Shown here one piece after another: positions 16,948 through 26,391 of a DNA stretch of 34,941 nucleotides (position 1 is the first letter of the stretch; each line of letters starts with the position of its first letter). Origin of the DNA: Gammaproteobacteria bacterium (GTDB lineage Bacteria > Pseudomonadota > Gammaproteobacteria > UBA6429 > Thiohalophilaceae); the NCBI GenBank assembly GCA_003233255.1, contig QILH01000177.1, positions 1 through 34,941 of the forward strand. Direction: 5' to 3'. Under the pieces are notes generated by a model that saw only the letters and a list, made by a program, of their open reading frames with translations, was not told where the DNA came from and ran no database searches. A program made the translations under genes and the position numbers.

Positions 16948-18765
16948 TCATTTATTTTGTATGTATTTTCGCCACCCACCATATTGGCTAATATCCTCTG
17001 CCGTTGAGATTGCATAGCCCTCACAGATAAAACCACTCAGCCAGTTACCATTGTGCAGCTCAACCTTACCGATTCCCAGCGGGGCAGGAATAGCCGCAAC
17101 AAATGAACCCAGTTCGCTTGCCGATATTGACCAGACCTCGACCTCAATCTCACGTCCATTCTCATCATCGCGCACCAGACCAGGGCGATAAGGCGGTCCC
17201 CCGGCAAGCGCGAAAAATCGATAATGTTTAGACGTTGTCGTTTTAGACTTAAGATAGGCCCCCCGCTCGACAAGCTGCCAGTTTAACGGCAGGCCTTCTA
17301 AATGAGCACCACAAACGGCCAGAGAGACTCTTTCATCTGATTCAAGAGTTGGGAGCATTGTGTGATCATCAACTACCTCGGAGAATGGAAGGTTTGACGC
17401 CCCTACGGCCAGCAAAAAATCCTGCTGAAATTTATTTGCATAGGAAAGCAGTTTACGATCAGACTGGGCTAGATGGCTCAAGGTGATCCCGAAAGGCAAA
17501 CCATTATCTAATAGACCACAGGGAATCGCTATACCACAACAATCTAACAGGTTCATATAGTTTGTGTAATAACCCAGATTGCTGTTCAACGTGACAGGAT
17601 CTTTTTCTATCGCATCAATCGTATACGTCGTGCCAACGGTAGGCGTGACCAGAAAATCAATCGCAGACAATACTAAACGAGCCTGTTTACGAAATGCCTG
17701 CATTTTGTATTCCGCTTTAAACGCATCACTCGCCGTCTTATCGCGGCCACCACCAATGATGGTGTTGATAACCGGCAACAGGGCTTGTGGGTTGTTATTA
17801 ATTACGTCTTCAATAGCGGCGTATCGTTCCGCAACCCAGGGTCCTGCATACAGTAAGCGTGCGGCGTCAAGGAAGCAGCTGAAATCAATTTCTTTTTTGG
17901 TGCCCCCTGCTTTTTCCAGTTTTTCAATGCTTGCCTGAAAAAGATTTTTTGCGGAAATATTACCAAAAAACTCAAGCTGCTCATCTTTGGGAACCCCAAA
18001 AACAAAATTATGTTCCACCTTGCCAAAGTGGCGATGATTATTTTTGAAAACACATTTTCTTGCATACTGATCCTGTTCATCATAACTGGCGGCTATATTG
18101 AAAATATCATTCGCGTCGGTTGCGGTTAATGCAAAAATACTTACACAATCCAGGCTGCGACAAGCAGGTACAACGCCTTGCATGCTTAATAGACCCTTTG
18201 ATGGTTTGAGTCCGACGATATTATTTAAAGCCGCCGGTACTCGACCCGACCCCGCCGTATCCGTACCTAAGGAAAAAGATACCAGACCTAATGATACCGC
18301 CACCGCCGACCCCGAACTCGATCCACCTGAAATATAGTCTTTATTGAAGGCATTTCGGCATGGCCCCCATGGCTCGGGCGAACGAACGCCAACCAGGCCT
18401 GTAGCAAATTGATCCATATTTGTTTTGCCGATAGGAATGGCGCCTGCGTTAATTAATTCCTGCACGACAAAAGCGGATTCACTCGGGATATACTCGTAAT
18501 CAGGGCAGCCTGCCGTGGTGGGTATGTCCTGCAAATCAATATTGTCTTTAATTGCGAAAGGAATTCCGTATAAGGGTAAATCAGCATGACTGGATTCTTC
18601 TAGTATTTTTAAATACGGTTCTAACTCTGTATTACTTAATCGATAAATCCAGATATTGTGATCCAGATAGCCATCACATCGATTTAATATAGACGTTACC
18701 AGAGCACGAGGAGTTATCACATTATTCAAGTAGGCCCTTCGTAAAGTCGATATAGAAATATTCAT
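16948..18765 (-). CDS. atzF: Allophanate hydrolase
   Basis: A 605-residue cytoplasmic amidase, of normal length for stand-alone allophanate hydrolase (AtzF/DUR1 type). The N-terminal amidase-signature domain has the Ser-cisSer-Lys triad: Lys73 in AIKDNID, the glycine/serine stretch SGGSSSGS at about 146-153 carrying the cis-serine, and nucleophile Ser173 in GTDTAGSGR. The C-terminal domain (about 450-600) has the allophanate hydrolase C motif with YLKSKTTTSKHYRFFALAGG and PAPLGIG phrases; in this family the N domain releases the first ammonia and the C domain helps decarboxylate the product. It starts one base after the carboxylase gene and is the last step of the pathway: allophanate to two ammonia and two CO2. 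It closes the eight-gene operon and is followed by a terminator. Confidence 0.92.
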   Translation of the reverse strand: MNISISTLRRAYLNNVITPRALVTSILNRCDGYLDHNIWIYRLSNTELEPYLKILEESSHADLPLYGIPFAIKDNIDLQDIPTTAGCPDYEYIPSESAFVVQELINAGAIPIGKTNMDQFATGLVGVRSPEPWGPCRNAFNKDYISGGSSSGSAVAVSLGLVSFSLGTDTAGSGRVPAALNNIVGLKPSKGLLSMQGVVPACRSLDCVSIFALTATDANDIFNIAASYDEQDQYARKCVFKNNHRHFGKVEHNFVFGVPKDEQLEFFGNISAKNLFQASIEKLEKAGGTKKEIDFSCFLDAARLLYAGPWVAERYAAIEDVINNNPQALLPVINTIIGGGRDKTASDAFKAEYKMQAFRKQARLVLSAIDFLVTPTVGTTYTIDAIEKDPVTLNSNLGYYTNYMNLLDCCGIAIPCGLLDNGLPFGITLSHLAQSDRKLLSYANKFQQDFLLAVGASNLPFSEVVDDHTMLPTLESDERVSLAVCGAHLEGLPLNWQLVERGAYLKSKTTTSKHYRFFALAGGPPYRPGLVRDDENGREIEVEVWSISASELGSFVAAIPAPLGIGKVELHNGNWLSGFICEGYAISTAEDISQYGGWRKYIQNK

Positions 18766-18766
18766 A

Positions 18767-21700
18767 TTAAATATCTTCCTGTATAACCAGTAATCCCTGA
18801 CCTGCTCCCACCTGGCTACCCTGGTGACGATTAATATCGTAAACCGTACCGTTATGCGTTGAACTCACCGTGATTTCCATTTTCATAGATTCTAAAATGA
18901 CCAGAGGTTGCCCAATTTTTATATGATCACCCTTTTTGACTAAGACTTCCCATACGCTACCGGCGACCGTGCTCTGTATTACAATGCCATTGTCTGGCAA
19001 AAATTCTTCTTCTAATAACTCAGCCTGTAGATCCTGTTCTGAATCAAAATTAATTTGTCCTGACGCTATCCATTGTTGCAATTCTTCGTTGAAGGCCTTT
19101 TCCCTGTTGTCAGTGTATTTTTCAATTGATTCAGCATTCTCAATTAAAAATTCTTTATACTCTGATAAGCTAAAATTAACATCTTCGATTTTTAGCGGAT
19201 AGCGACCATAAGGAAAGTCTTTTCTAATATCCTGCAATTCATCCGCACCCACTTCATAAAATTTAATTTGATCGAAAAATCGCAGCAACCACGGCTGACT
19301 GAATTCTCGAGTACTTTTATAACGGTTCCACATTTGCAGGGTGCGACCTATAAATTGATACCCTCCGGGGCCTTCCATACCATAAACGCACAGATATGAC
19401 CCGCCAATTCCCACTGAATTTTCGGCCGTCCAGGTGCGTGCCGGGTTGTATTTCGTCGTCACTAAACGATGCCGCGGGTCAATGGGTGTTGCGACAGGTG
19501 CACCCAGATAAACATCCCCAAGCCCCATAACCAGATAGCTCGCATCAAAAACAATTTTTTTCACATCATTAATGCTTTTCAGACCATTAATCCGACGTAT
19601 AAATTCTATATTGTCTGGACACCAGGGCGCATCCTTACGAACCGACTGCATATATTTTTCGATAGCCTGATGACAGACCTCATCATCCCAGCTTAGCGGT
19701 AAATGTACGATTCTGGCCGGTACTGACAAGCTGGTTTTATTGTCAATATTTTTTTCCAGCGCAGCTAACATTGTAAGTAATTCATCAAGTGGTAATTGGT
19801 GGTTATCGTAGTGAATCTGTAATGAACGAATTCCAGGCGTTATATCTACAATTCCCGCAATATTTTTCGCCTTTAACAACAAATACAACGCATGTACACG
19901 AAAACGAAGTTCGATATCAAGCACTAACGAGCCATACTCAATAAGTAAATATTTATCTCCAGCCGGTCGATACACAATTTCAGGCCCACAATTGTCTTCG
20001 GCTATCGTCTTAAGTATCGGTGTTTGTTCGATCACTGATTTAAGCGGACAGGGTATAACTGAAATTTCGGAAAACAAAAGATCCGATATCATTTGATTCT
20101 GACAAATTTCCTTGCGGGTTGCCGTCTCTAGATCTACCGGAATAAAGCGTAATTTATCACCCGCTTTAAGCTGACCTAACTTCCATAAATCAGCCGCTAT
20201 AACGGTTACAGGACAGACAAAACCACCGAGAGACGGGCCATCTGGGCCGAGAATCACCGGCATGTCACCCGTAAAATCAACACTGCCAATGGCATATGCA
20301 TTATCATGTATATTGGATGGATGCATTCCCGCTTCACCACCATCCGTACGCGCCCATTCGGGTTTCGGCCCCACCAGACGAATACCTGTACGACTTGAGT
20401 TATAATGAACTTCCCATACCGATTCAAAAAATGTTTCGATATCCTCTACTGTAAAAAAGTCAGGTGCCCCGTGAGGCCCATATATAACATTTAACTCCCA
20501 TTGGTTATTGATATCGGGGATTAATTTTTCCGGAAAAGAGGTCGACATTACCTGTCGAGCGGATAACGGAATTTTTAATACATCCCCAGTTCGAATCGCA
20601 CGTCCAGCATGACCGCCAAATTTACCTAATGTAAATGTTGACTTCGAGTACAGGTAATCGGGGCAGACAAAACCGTCTTTTATCGCCAGATATGCACGAG
20701 CTCCCGAAGTATCAATTTTTTTAATTGTTAAAGTTTGACCGGCTTCAACATCAATCACCTGCCAAAAGGGTATTAACTGATTATCCAGCAGGGCCATCAT
20801 CTTTGCTCCCGCAAGCACCAGTTGAGTAGCGCAGTTAAACTTTAAAACTGGACCATTTAAAGTTATCTCCAGACCTGCCGCAGTTGGTTTGTTGTTGAGA
20901 ATTCGGTTTGCAAATCGAAAGGACAGGCTATCAAAGGGGCCTGATGGGGGCACACCTACATCCCAATACCCTGTTCTGCCTGGGTAATCTTGAATGGTTG
21001 TCATCGTTCCGCCATTCAGGACATCAACAGTATTCGGTAAATAGTCAAACTCGTTCAAAAATCGAGTAAATATTCGTCCTTCGGTAAAGACAATGGTTTC
21101 AAGAATTTGTTGTATATATTCGCTATTTGTTTCAACGCCGTATATTTGTATTTTATCTAACGCCATATGCAGTTCTGCAATAGCCTGCTCTCGCGTATCC
21201 GATTTAACCACAACCTTTGCCAGCATTGGATCAAAATAAGACGAAACCTCTACACCCGCTGAAATCCAGCTATCGATTCTTAAACCAGAAACGACAGGAA
21301 AGACCACCTCACTTAATAAACCTGATGAGGGTTGAAAATCTTTATTCGCATCCTCAGCATATAATCTGGCCTGAATCGCATGCCCATCAGGCTTTAAGTT
21401 CTTTGGTAAGGCTGGCAGTTCATCTGCCGCCAGTTCTATCATCCATTTAACCAGATCCACTCCGAACACTTCTTCGGTAACACCGTGCTCAACCTGTAAC
21501 CGAGTATTAACTTCTAAAAAGTAAAATAGATCTGTTTCCTGATCGTATATATATTCAACAGTACCTGCATTACGGTAGTTAATAGCTGCAACAAGCTCGA
21601 CTGCCTTGTGCTGTAATTCGGCACGCACTTTATCAGGTATGTTTGGCGCAGGCGTTTCTTCTATTACCTTTTGATTACGTCGTTGCGTTGAACAATCTCG

Positions 21701-22375
21701 TTCACCCAGGGCTATAGCATGGCCTTTTCCATCACCAAATATTTGAACTTCAATATGACGCGCATGTTCAACAAATTTTTCTAAAAACACACCATCGTTA
21801 GAGAAATTATTTTCACTTAAACGACGAACCGAATCAAATGCATCGGCTAATTCCTGCTCATTCCAGCACAATTGCATACCGATACCACCTCCACCTGCAG
21901 TGCTTTTAAGCATGAGCGGGTAACCAATATCCTTACCTATCGTAATAGCCTGAGAAACATCCTCAATTAAATCACTACCAGGTAAAAGAGGCATATTATT
22001 TTTTTCAGCTAACGCTCGTGCGCTGTGTTTCAGTCCAAAGGCACGCATTTGATCTGCCGTTGGGCCGATAAAAACAATACCTTCAGCTTCACAGCGAGTA
22101 ACAAACTCAGCATTTTCGCTTAAAAAACCATAACCAGGATGAATCGCTTCGGCACCACACTTACGGATTATTGAAAATATCTTGTCCTGGTTTAAATAGG
22201 TATCCGCTGCTCGACCTTCACCTAATGAATATGATTCAGTTGCATGGGATACATGCAGAGATTCCGCATCGACCTCATTAAAAATGGCAACCGACTGGAT
22301 TCCCATATCATTGAGTGTACGAATTATTCGCGTTGCGATTGCACCACGATTTGCTATTAAGACTTTTTTGAACAT
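18767..22375 (-). CDS. Biotin-dependent urea/guanidine carboxylase
   Basis: About 1202 residues from the ATG at 22375, which begins MFKKVLIANRGA as in all biotin carboxylases; the frame is open to an ATG at 22414, but those 13 residues match nothing. Order: biotin carboxylase with HPGYGFLSENAEF and ATP-grasp loop KSTAGGGGIGMQ; then the two carboxyltransferase-type domains (AHS2/KipA-like with GGTMTTIQDYPGR, and AHS1/KipI-like with GLGDVYLGAP and DPRHRLVTTKYNPART); then a biotinyl domain with ESMKME, the biotin Lys being about 37 residues from the end. It carboxylates urea to allophanate, or guanidine to carboxyguanidine. The flanking DUF1989 pair is the mark of guanidine users, so guanidine carboxylase is the better guess; active-site comparison is needed to settle this. 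Allophanate hydrolase follows after one base. Confidence 0.92.
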   Translation of the reverse strand: MFKKVLIANRGAIATRIIRTLNDMGIQSVAIFNEVDAESLHVSHATESYSLGEGRAADTYLNQDKIFSIIRKCGAEAIHPGYGFLSENAEFVTRCEAEGIVFIGPTADQMRAFGLKHSARALAEKNNMPLLPGSDLIEDVSQAITIGKDIGYPLMLKSTAGGGGIGMQLCWNEQELADAFDSVRRLSENNFSNDGVFLEKFVEHARHIEVQIFGDGKGHAIALGERDCSTQRRNQKVIEETPAPNIPDKVRAELQHKAVELVAAINYRNAGTVEYIYDQETDLFYFLEVNTRLQVEHGVTEEVFGVDLVKWMIELAADELPALPKNLKPDGHAIQARLYAEDANKDFQPSSGLLSEVVFPVVSGLRIDSWISAGVEVSSYFDPMLAKVVVKSDTREQAIAELHMALDKIQIYGVETNSEYIQQILETIVFTEGRIFTRFLNEFDYLPNTVDVLNGGTMTTIQDYPGRTGYWDVGVPPSGPFDSLSFRFANRILNNKPTAAGLEITLNGPVLKFNCATQLVLAGAKMMALLDNQLIPFWQVIDVEAGQTLTIKKIDTSGARAYLAIKDGFVCPDYLYSKSTFTLGKFGGHAGRAIRTGDVLKIPLSARQVMSTSFPEKLIPDINNQWELNVIYGPHGAPDFFTVEDIETFFESVWEVHYNSSRTGIRLVGPKPEWARTDGGEAGMHPSNIHDNAYAIGSVDFTGDMPVILGPDGPSLGGFVCPVTVIAADLWKLGQLKAGDKLRFIPVDLETATRKEICQNQMISDLLFSEISVIPCPLKSVIEQTPILKTIAEDNCGPEIVYRPAGDKYLLIEYGSLVLDIELRFRVHALYLLLKAKNIAGIVDITPGIRSLQIHYDNHQLPLDELLTMLAALEKNIDNKTSLSVPARIVHLPLSWDDEVCHQAIEKYMQSVRKDAPWCPDNIEFIRRINGLKSINDVKKIVFDASYLVMGLGDVYLGAPVATPIDPRHRLVTTKYNPARTWTAENSVGIGGSYLCVYGMEGPGGYQFIGRTLQMWNRYKSTREFSQPWLLRFFDQIKFYEVGADELQDIRKDFPYGRYPLKIEDVNFSLSEYKEFLIENAESIEKYTDNREKAFNEELQQWIASGQINFDSEQDLQAELLEEEFLPDNGIVIQSTVAGSVWEVLVKKGDHIKIGQPLVILESMKMEITVSSTHNGTVYDINRHQGSQVGAGQGLLVIQEDI

Positions 22376-22378
22376 ATG

Positions 22379-22398
22379 CTTGTAATTTTTACTACAAG
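22379..22398. promoter_or_regulatory. Small inverted repeat at the carboxylase start
   Basis: CTTGTA and TACAAG arms separated by eight bases sit only a few bases before the carboxylase ATG at 22375, where a clear ribosome binding site is missing. The element contains TTTTACTAC, a nine-base word also found upstream of the operon at 27418-27426. It could be an operator for an internal promoter or an RNA hairpin affecting translation. The evidence is only pattern and place. Confidence 0.3.
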
Positions 22399-22460
22399 TG
22401 ACAGGCCGTCCCATCGTGATACGTTCGTCTAACGGGTCGTCCCGCCGACAAAAAGTAGTA

Positions 22461-23099
22461 TTAACCCCAGATTAGCATTTCGATCGGCGTAGGGTTGTAG
22501 CCATTGCAGGGATTGTTTAATTGCGGACAGTTCGAAACTAACACTATCACGTCCATTTTAGCTTCCAGTTCAACATATTTCCCGGCTGCTGAAATTCCGT
22601 CTTCAAATGTTAATTCGCCTTCTGGAGTAACCGGCACATTCATGAAAAAATTAATATTGTGAGTAATATCGCGTTTACTCATATTAAACTGTTCGTTTTC
22701 GGCTACTGCCAACATCCAGCTATCCCGACACGCGTGCATGCATTTTTTTTCAAGAGCATAACGTACGGTATTACTTTCTGTGGCACAGGCTCCTCCTAGA
22801 GTGTCATGACGACCACAGGTATCGGCTATGATCTCCAACATTGGGTTGCATTCGTTCGACATCAAAACCGTTCCGGCAGAAAGATAAACATTGCCTTGCT
22901 CTCTAATCGTATCCATCGCGCTATAGCGTTCCGTAGGATCTTCAGCAGAATAAAAAAGGGTATCTGCGGCCTGATTTCCCTCCAGATCCAGTATTCGAAC
23001 CGTTTGCCCTTTGCTTATGGATCGTATGAAATAATCACCCGCCAGGACGATCTCACGAAAACTCGCCTGCGAAGAGGATAGCAGGCTTTCCTTAATCAC
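22461..23099 (-). CDS. DUF1989 urea carboxylase-associated protein, smaller subunit (carboxyguanidine deiminase type)
   Basis: A 212-residue member of the DUF1989 / urea amidolyase-associated protein group. Conserved features seen are LDLEGNQAADTLFY near the start, the metal-site region DTCGRHDTLGGAC in the middle, and CPQLNNPCNGYNPTPIEMLIW at the end. In Pseudomonas syringae, two such proteins (CgdA and CgdB) form a heteromeric deiminase that turns carboxyguanidine into allophanate. This gene lies 17 bases after its larger partner and about 85 bases before the carboxylase start, so it sits in pathway order. I do not assign A or B because naming of the two subunits differs between sources. 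Confidence 0.87.
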   Translation of the reverse strand: MIKESLLSSSQASFREIVLAGDYFIRSISKGQTVRILDLEGNQAADTLFYSAEDPTERYSAMDTIREQGNVYLSAGTVLMSNECNPMLEIIADTCGRHDTLGGACATESNTVRYALEKKCMHACRDSWMLAVAENEQFNMSKRDITHNINFFMNVPVTPEGELTFEDGISAAGKYVELEAKMDVIVLVSNCPQLNNPCNGYNPTPIEMLIWG

Positions 23100-23116
23100 A
23101 ATGTATCTCCACTTGA

Positions 23117-23854
23117 TTAAGCTCCTAACCCAAGGTGATAAATTCTATTATTCTCAAATCCACGTTGATTCTCCGTACAGGAGTTCATACAAAGATCATC
23201 AGCGTTTATTGGTTGTGAAGTCAGTATTTCATAGTGTACAGGTTTTTGGGGATACGTTTTCTGTTTATTCAGTGGATGTGGGCAGGTATGTAAAATTAAC
23301 AGCGTGTCCATTTCGAATCTGAGCTGGATGAAATCGCCAGCACTAGAATGATTCTCGATATACCGAAGATTTCCTTCAACATCGGTTTCAACACGACTAA
23401 ACAAATTTAAATTTGCAGCCATATCTTTTTTTCCAAGTCCATATTTGGCTAACTCAACTAAAAAGCTGTCATAGCCATTTTTATACCAGTCATTGTGGTG
23501 GTCTTGATAGTTATGTTCACCCCATTTCTCAATCACCATGGGACGGGTGATATTGCCGCAAACGGTTTCATGCCAACCTGTTGTGTCATCTACAACCGAA
23601 CAAAATATGCGCCCCATATCTGAGTACAAACAATGTCCCCTGGTTATCTTGAATGTGTGTTGGCATTTTAATGTATCAGGGGCATTGTAACGCTCTAACA
23701 TATTTTCAGGATTATAAAATAACATCCCAACATTGGCCCCGCCCTCTATGTCCGTGAGCTTTAATGTCGTCCCTTTTCGCATTCGCATCGACCAGTGACA
23801 AGCCCCATTCAGCGTGTCCGAGTATAAAACAGGGTCTGTAGAATTATTTGGCAT
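23117..23854 (-). CDS. DUF1989 urea carboxylase-associated protein, larger subunit (carboxyguanidine deiminase type)
   Basis: A 245-residue paralogue of the next gene in the operon. Shared family features are LTDIEGGANVGMLFYNPEN, the YSDMGRIFCSVVDDTTGWHETVCG region with His and Cys that likely bind metal, AANLNLFSRV, and a late CPHPLN phrase matching CPQLNNP of its partner. The larger size and the extra C-terminal 40 residues are usual for this subunit. In guanidine-using bacteria the pair deiminates carboxyguanidine to allophanate and ammonia. It lies between the NikR-like regulator (21 bases) and the smaller subunit (17 bases), so all are likely on one transcript. Confidence 0.87.
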   Translation of the reverse strand: MPNNSTDPVLYSDTLNGACHWSMRMRKGTTLKLTDIEGGANVGMLFYNPENMLERYNAPDTLKCQHTFKITRGHCLYSDMGRIFCSVVDDTTGWHETVCGNITRPMVIEKWGEHNYQDHHNDWYKNGYDSFLVELAKYGLGKKDMAANLNLFSRVETDVEGNLRYIENHSSAGDFIQLRFEMDTLLILHTCPHPLNKQKTYPQKPVHYEILTSQPINADDLCMNSCTENQRGFENNRIYHLGLGA

Positions 23855-23875
23855 GGTAATGTCCTGATAGCAATT

Positions 23876-24337
23876 CTAATTTGACCCAGTCTGAGTCATT
23901 GGATGAAGTTGTGGCATTATTGCCGTGGAGATTAATAATTTACCTGACATGACGCCTCGACACGATAGCATTTGGTCAGCAATAGAATTCAATGTTTCTG
24001 TTGGCCCCTGTACTAAAATAACTTCCAACGTTTGTGAATCAATCAAATTAATATGCAAAGAACTAATTACTTCATTTATATATTTATGTTGTATAGCCGC
24101 CAATTTATTAACCAGCCCATGAGTAGAGTGATCGTAAACCAGATTTATGGTGCCGGCCATAATATTCTGTCCGACATCTTTTTTATGCTCGGTAACTTGA
24201 GTGCTCACTAATTCAGAGATTGCCTGCGAGCGACTACCAAACCCTCTACTATCCAACATTTCATCAAACTCAGTTAGCAATCTCTCGGGCAGCGAGATAC
24301 TAATTCGGGTTAACTCTGACTTGACGCTAATATCCAT
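23876..24337 (-). CDS. NikR-family ribbon-helix-helix regulator with an altered nickel site
   Basis: A 153-residue protein with the two-domain plan of NikR: a ribbon-helix-helix DNA-binding domain (ELTRISISLPERLLTEFDEM then SRSQAISELV, residues 8-45) and an ACT-like regulatory domain (about 60-140). In E. coli NikR nickel is bound by His76, His87, His89 and Cys95. By alignment this protein keeps the first two (His84 in AIQHKY, His95 in SLHIN) but has Asn97 for His89 and Thr103 for Cys95. High-affinity square-planar nickel binding is therefore unlikely. It sits inside the transporter/carboxylase operon, between the ATPase and the DUF1989 genes, so it probably regulates this operon in response to something other than nickel, perhaps guanidine or another metal. 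Automatic annotation would call it NikR, which would mislead. Confidence 0.85.
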   Translation of the reverse strand: MDISVKSELTRISISLPERLLTEFDEMLDSRGFGSRSQAISELVSTQVTEHKKDVGQNIMAGTINLVYDHSTHGLVNKLAAIQHKYINEVISSLHINLIDSQTLEVILVQGPTETLNSIADQMLSCRGVMSGKLLISTAIMPQLHPMTQTGSN

Positions 24338-24355
24338 GATGATTAATTAAACTTT

Positions 24356-25273
24356 TTATTCAACATGATCTACATCGTCATCCACCGGCACCATGTTCAT
24401 CATATTCATGTGATCACCGGGTAACTCTGGATCTTCACTGTCTGCTGGATGAATCAGCTCTTCTAATCTTGCCTTGGTCGCTAAAAATTCCGGGCTCAAA
24501 AATTGTTCGGGATTGCGAGGCCTGGGCACGGGCACCTCAACAATTTCCTGTACTTCTCCGGGATTCGCTTTTAATACCAGTACTCTATCTGCGAGATAAA
24601 CCGCTTCATCTAAATCATGGGTAATAAACAGTATGGTTACATCAATATTACGCCAGATATCCAGTAGATAGGACTGCATTTTAGCTCGCGTTTGTGAGTC
24701 AAGCGCTCCAAAGGGTTCATCCATCAACAAAATCCTGGGTTTATTTGCCAGCGCACGAGCAATGGCGACGCGTTGTTTCATACCTCCAGATAATTGATGT
24801 GGATAGGCATCAGCAAACTTGTCCAACCCAACCAGATCAATCCATTGCAACGCATCTTCTTCCGCCGGCCCTTTTCCATGCCCTGCTATCTCAAGCCCAA
24901 ACATGACGTTACGTTTAACAGACAACCAGGGAAATAGTGTATAACCTTGAAATACCATACCTCGATCCGGGCCAGGCCCGTCAATTTCATTCCCATCGAG
25001 CAATACCTGACCGGACGTTTTAGTCTCTAATCCGGCGAGTGTCCTGATTAAAGTAGACTTACCACACCCCGATGGACCAATAACACATACAAACTCACGT
25101 CGGTAGGTTTTAAAATTAAGAGCTTTTAAAGCCACGACATCATCAGTGGGGGTTTCAAATATCTTTGTTAGATTTTTAATGTTCAGGATGACAGGACGCT
25201 GTTTTAGTTTATCAAAACGAGCCTTCACTTCATCAGACTGATCTAAATAGCTGGGTAAATCGAGTTTATTCAT
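24356..25273 (-). CDS. ABC transporter ATP-binding protein (TauB/SsuB-type), guanidine/urea operon
   Basis: A 305-residue nucleotide-binding subunit. Walker A is GPSGCGKST at 66-74, the Q-loop is in MVFQGYTLFPW, the signature is LSGGMKQR at 161-168, Walker B is ILLMDEPFGALD at 181-192, and the switch histidine is in FITHDLDEA. The family (TauB, SsuB, NrtD) serves importers of sulfonates, nitrate and similar small compounds. An N-terminal extension of about 28 residues and a His/Met/Asp-rich C-terminal tail (DHMNMMNMVPVDDDVDHVE) are unusual; the tail could bind metal but that is a guess. It lies 20 bases after the permease and 18 before the NikR-like gene. With its neighbours it probably imports guanidine or urea. 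Confidence 0.92.
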   Translation of the reverse strand: MNKLDLPSYLDQSDEVKARFDKLKQRPVILNIKNLTKIFETPTDDVVALKALNFKTYRREFVCVIGPSGCGKSTLIRTLAGLETKTSGQVLLDGNEIDGPGPDRGMVFQGYTLFPWLSVKRNVMFGLEIAGHGKGPAEEDALQWIDLVGLDKFADAYPHQLSGGMKQRVAIARALANKPRILLMDEPFGALDSQTRAKMQSYLLDIWRNIDVTILFITHDLDEAVYLADRVLVLKANPGEVQEIVEVPVPRPRNPEQFLSPEFLATKARLEELIHPADSEDPELPGDHMNMMNMVPVDDDVDHVE

Positions 25274-25293
25274 AATTTTATATCTACGGCCAA

Positions 25294-26253
25294 TTAAGAT
25301 AATGACTTATGTTGTTCCCACGGGAATAGATGTTTTCCAATCAATCTTAAAATAATATCGCTCGATAACCCTATGATACCAATCATCATGATCGCCGCAT
25401 AAACGTTATCAAAATTTTTGTATCGTGCCTGTTGCGTTATGAACCAGGTAATTCCCGAACTGGAACCAATTAATTCCGCAACGATTAAATAGGTCCAGGC
25501 CCAGCCTAGTAAAATTCGCAAATCACGGAACAAGTTAGTGCTAATTCCGGGTAAAACTACTTTGAATAATAAAGATGTGCGTTTTGCTCCCAAGGTTAAA
25601 GCTGCTTCTACTAACATTGGATCAAGTTTGCGTGTGGTATTAGCAATGACTAAAACCTGTTGAAAAAACGTACCTATGAATATGATCGCAATCTTTGGCC
25701 CCTGATGGATACCGAGGATGGCCACGGCCAGTGCCCCGAAGGCCGGAGCAGGTAAATAGCGAAAAAATTCTATAAACGGTTCATTTAGTTTGGAAAAAAT
25801 CCGGTATGTTCCCATTAATACCCCTAAGGGGACTCCAAAAATCGAGGAAATAACAAACCCCCAGAATATAACCTTGATACTGTCCCATAGACTCTCGTGT
25901 AACCACTTTTCATTTCGTCTTGTGGGTTCAGTTACAAAGGCAGTATAAAATGCGGATGCCACTTCATCAGGAGCAGGAAAATAAATAGGATTCGCAGGCA
26001 GGCCTTCCGGAATGGCTTTCCCTTCAGCTAAAACATTAGCTTTTTCTCTTTCAAATATTTCACGATCAACCAGCAGCCCCTCACTAAAATAAGATACATC
26101 TCCAGGAACGGTAATCTCAACTTTAGGATGCCAGACGTAAGGAACATAACTAACAATAGACCAGACCGTCAATGGGATAATAAAACTTAACGTGGCCAGA
26201 ATAAAATTCTGGTATTGTTTTAATTTCCGTCTCAATATAGATGATGCAGACAT
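25294..26253 (-). CDS. ABC transporter permease (TauC/SsuC-type), guanidine/urea operon
   Basis: A 319-residue inner-membrane permease of the binding-protein-dependent transport family. The first membrane helix (about 16-36) is followed by a long soluble insert of about 80 residues, a feature of the permeases linked with urea-carboxylase operons, before the five-helix core. The EAA loop that contacts the ATPase reads EAALTLGAKRTSLLFKVVLPG. Helix-rich segments include VIFWGFVISSIFGVPLGVLMG. The gene lies between the binding protein (about 140 bases upstream, with a hairpin between) and the ATPase (20 bases downstream). Substrate is inferred from operon context only. Confidence 0.9.
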   Translation of the reverse strand: MSASSILRRKLKQYQNFILATLSFIIPLTVWSIVSYVPYVWHPKVEITVPGDVSYFSEGLLVDREIFEREKANVLAEGKAIPEGLPANPIYFPAPDEVASAFYTAFVTEPTRRNEKWLHESLWDSIKVIFWGFVISSIFGVPLGVLMGTYRIFSKLNEPFIEFFRYLPAPAFGALAVAILGIHQGPKIAIIFIGTFFQQVLVIANTTRKLDPMLVEAALTLGAKRTSLLFKVVLPGISTNLFRDLRILLGWAWTYLIVAELIGSSSGITWFITQQARYKNFDNVYAAIMMIGIIGLSSDIILRLIGKHLFPWEQHKSLS

Positions 26254-26323
26254 ATAGTTGATCGCATTTTTGTTATTGGTATATGTTTCTGTCTAAAATA
26301 ATTAGCAACAGTGTAGCTAAAAT

Positions 26324-26354
26324 CGTCATCCCCGCTATGTATACGGGAATGACG
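26324..26354. repeat. Intergenic hairpin/repeat between binding protein and permease genes
   Basis: CGTCATCCCCG and CGGGAATGACG form an 11-base inverted repeat with one mismatch and a nine-base loop. The word 'CGTCAT-CCCG' is typical of short dispersed palindromes in proteobacterial intergenic DNA. In a transporter operon such hairpins often protect or attenuate the message so that the binding protein is made in excess of the membrane parts; that role is inferred here. Confidence 0.55.
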
Positions 26355-26391
26355 TTTATTATCTTATATAATATGATAATTTAGCATGCGC

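Noticed and set aside
22376..22414. Longer N-terminus of the carboxylase from the ATG at 22414
   Set aside because: The extra 13 residues are not family-like and the conserved start MFKKVLIANRGA begins at 22375.
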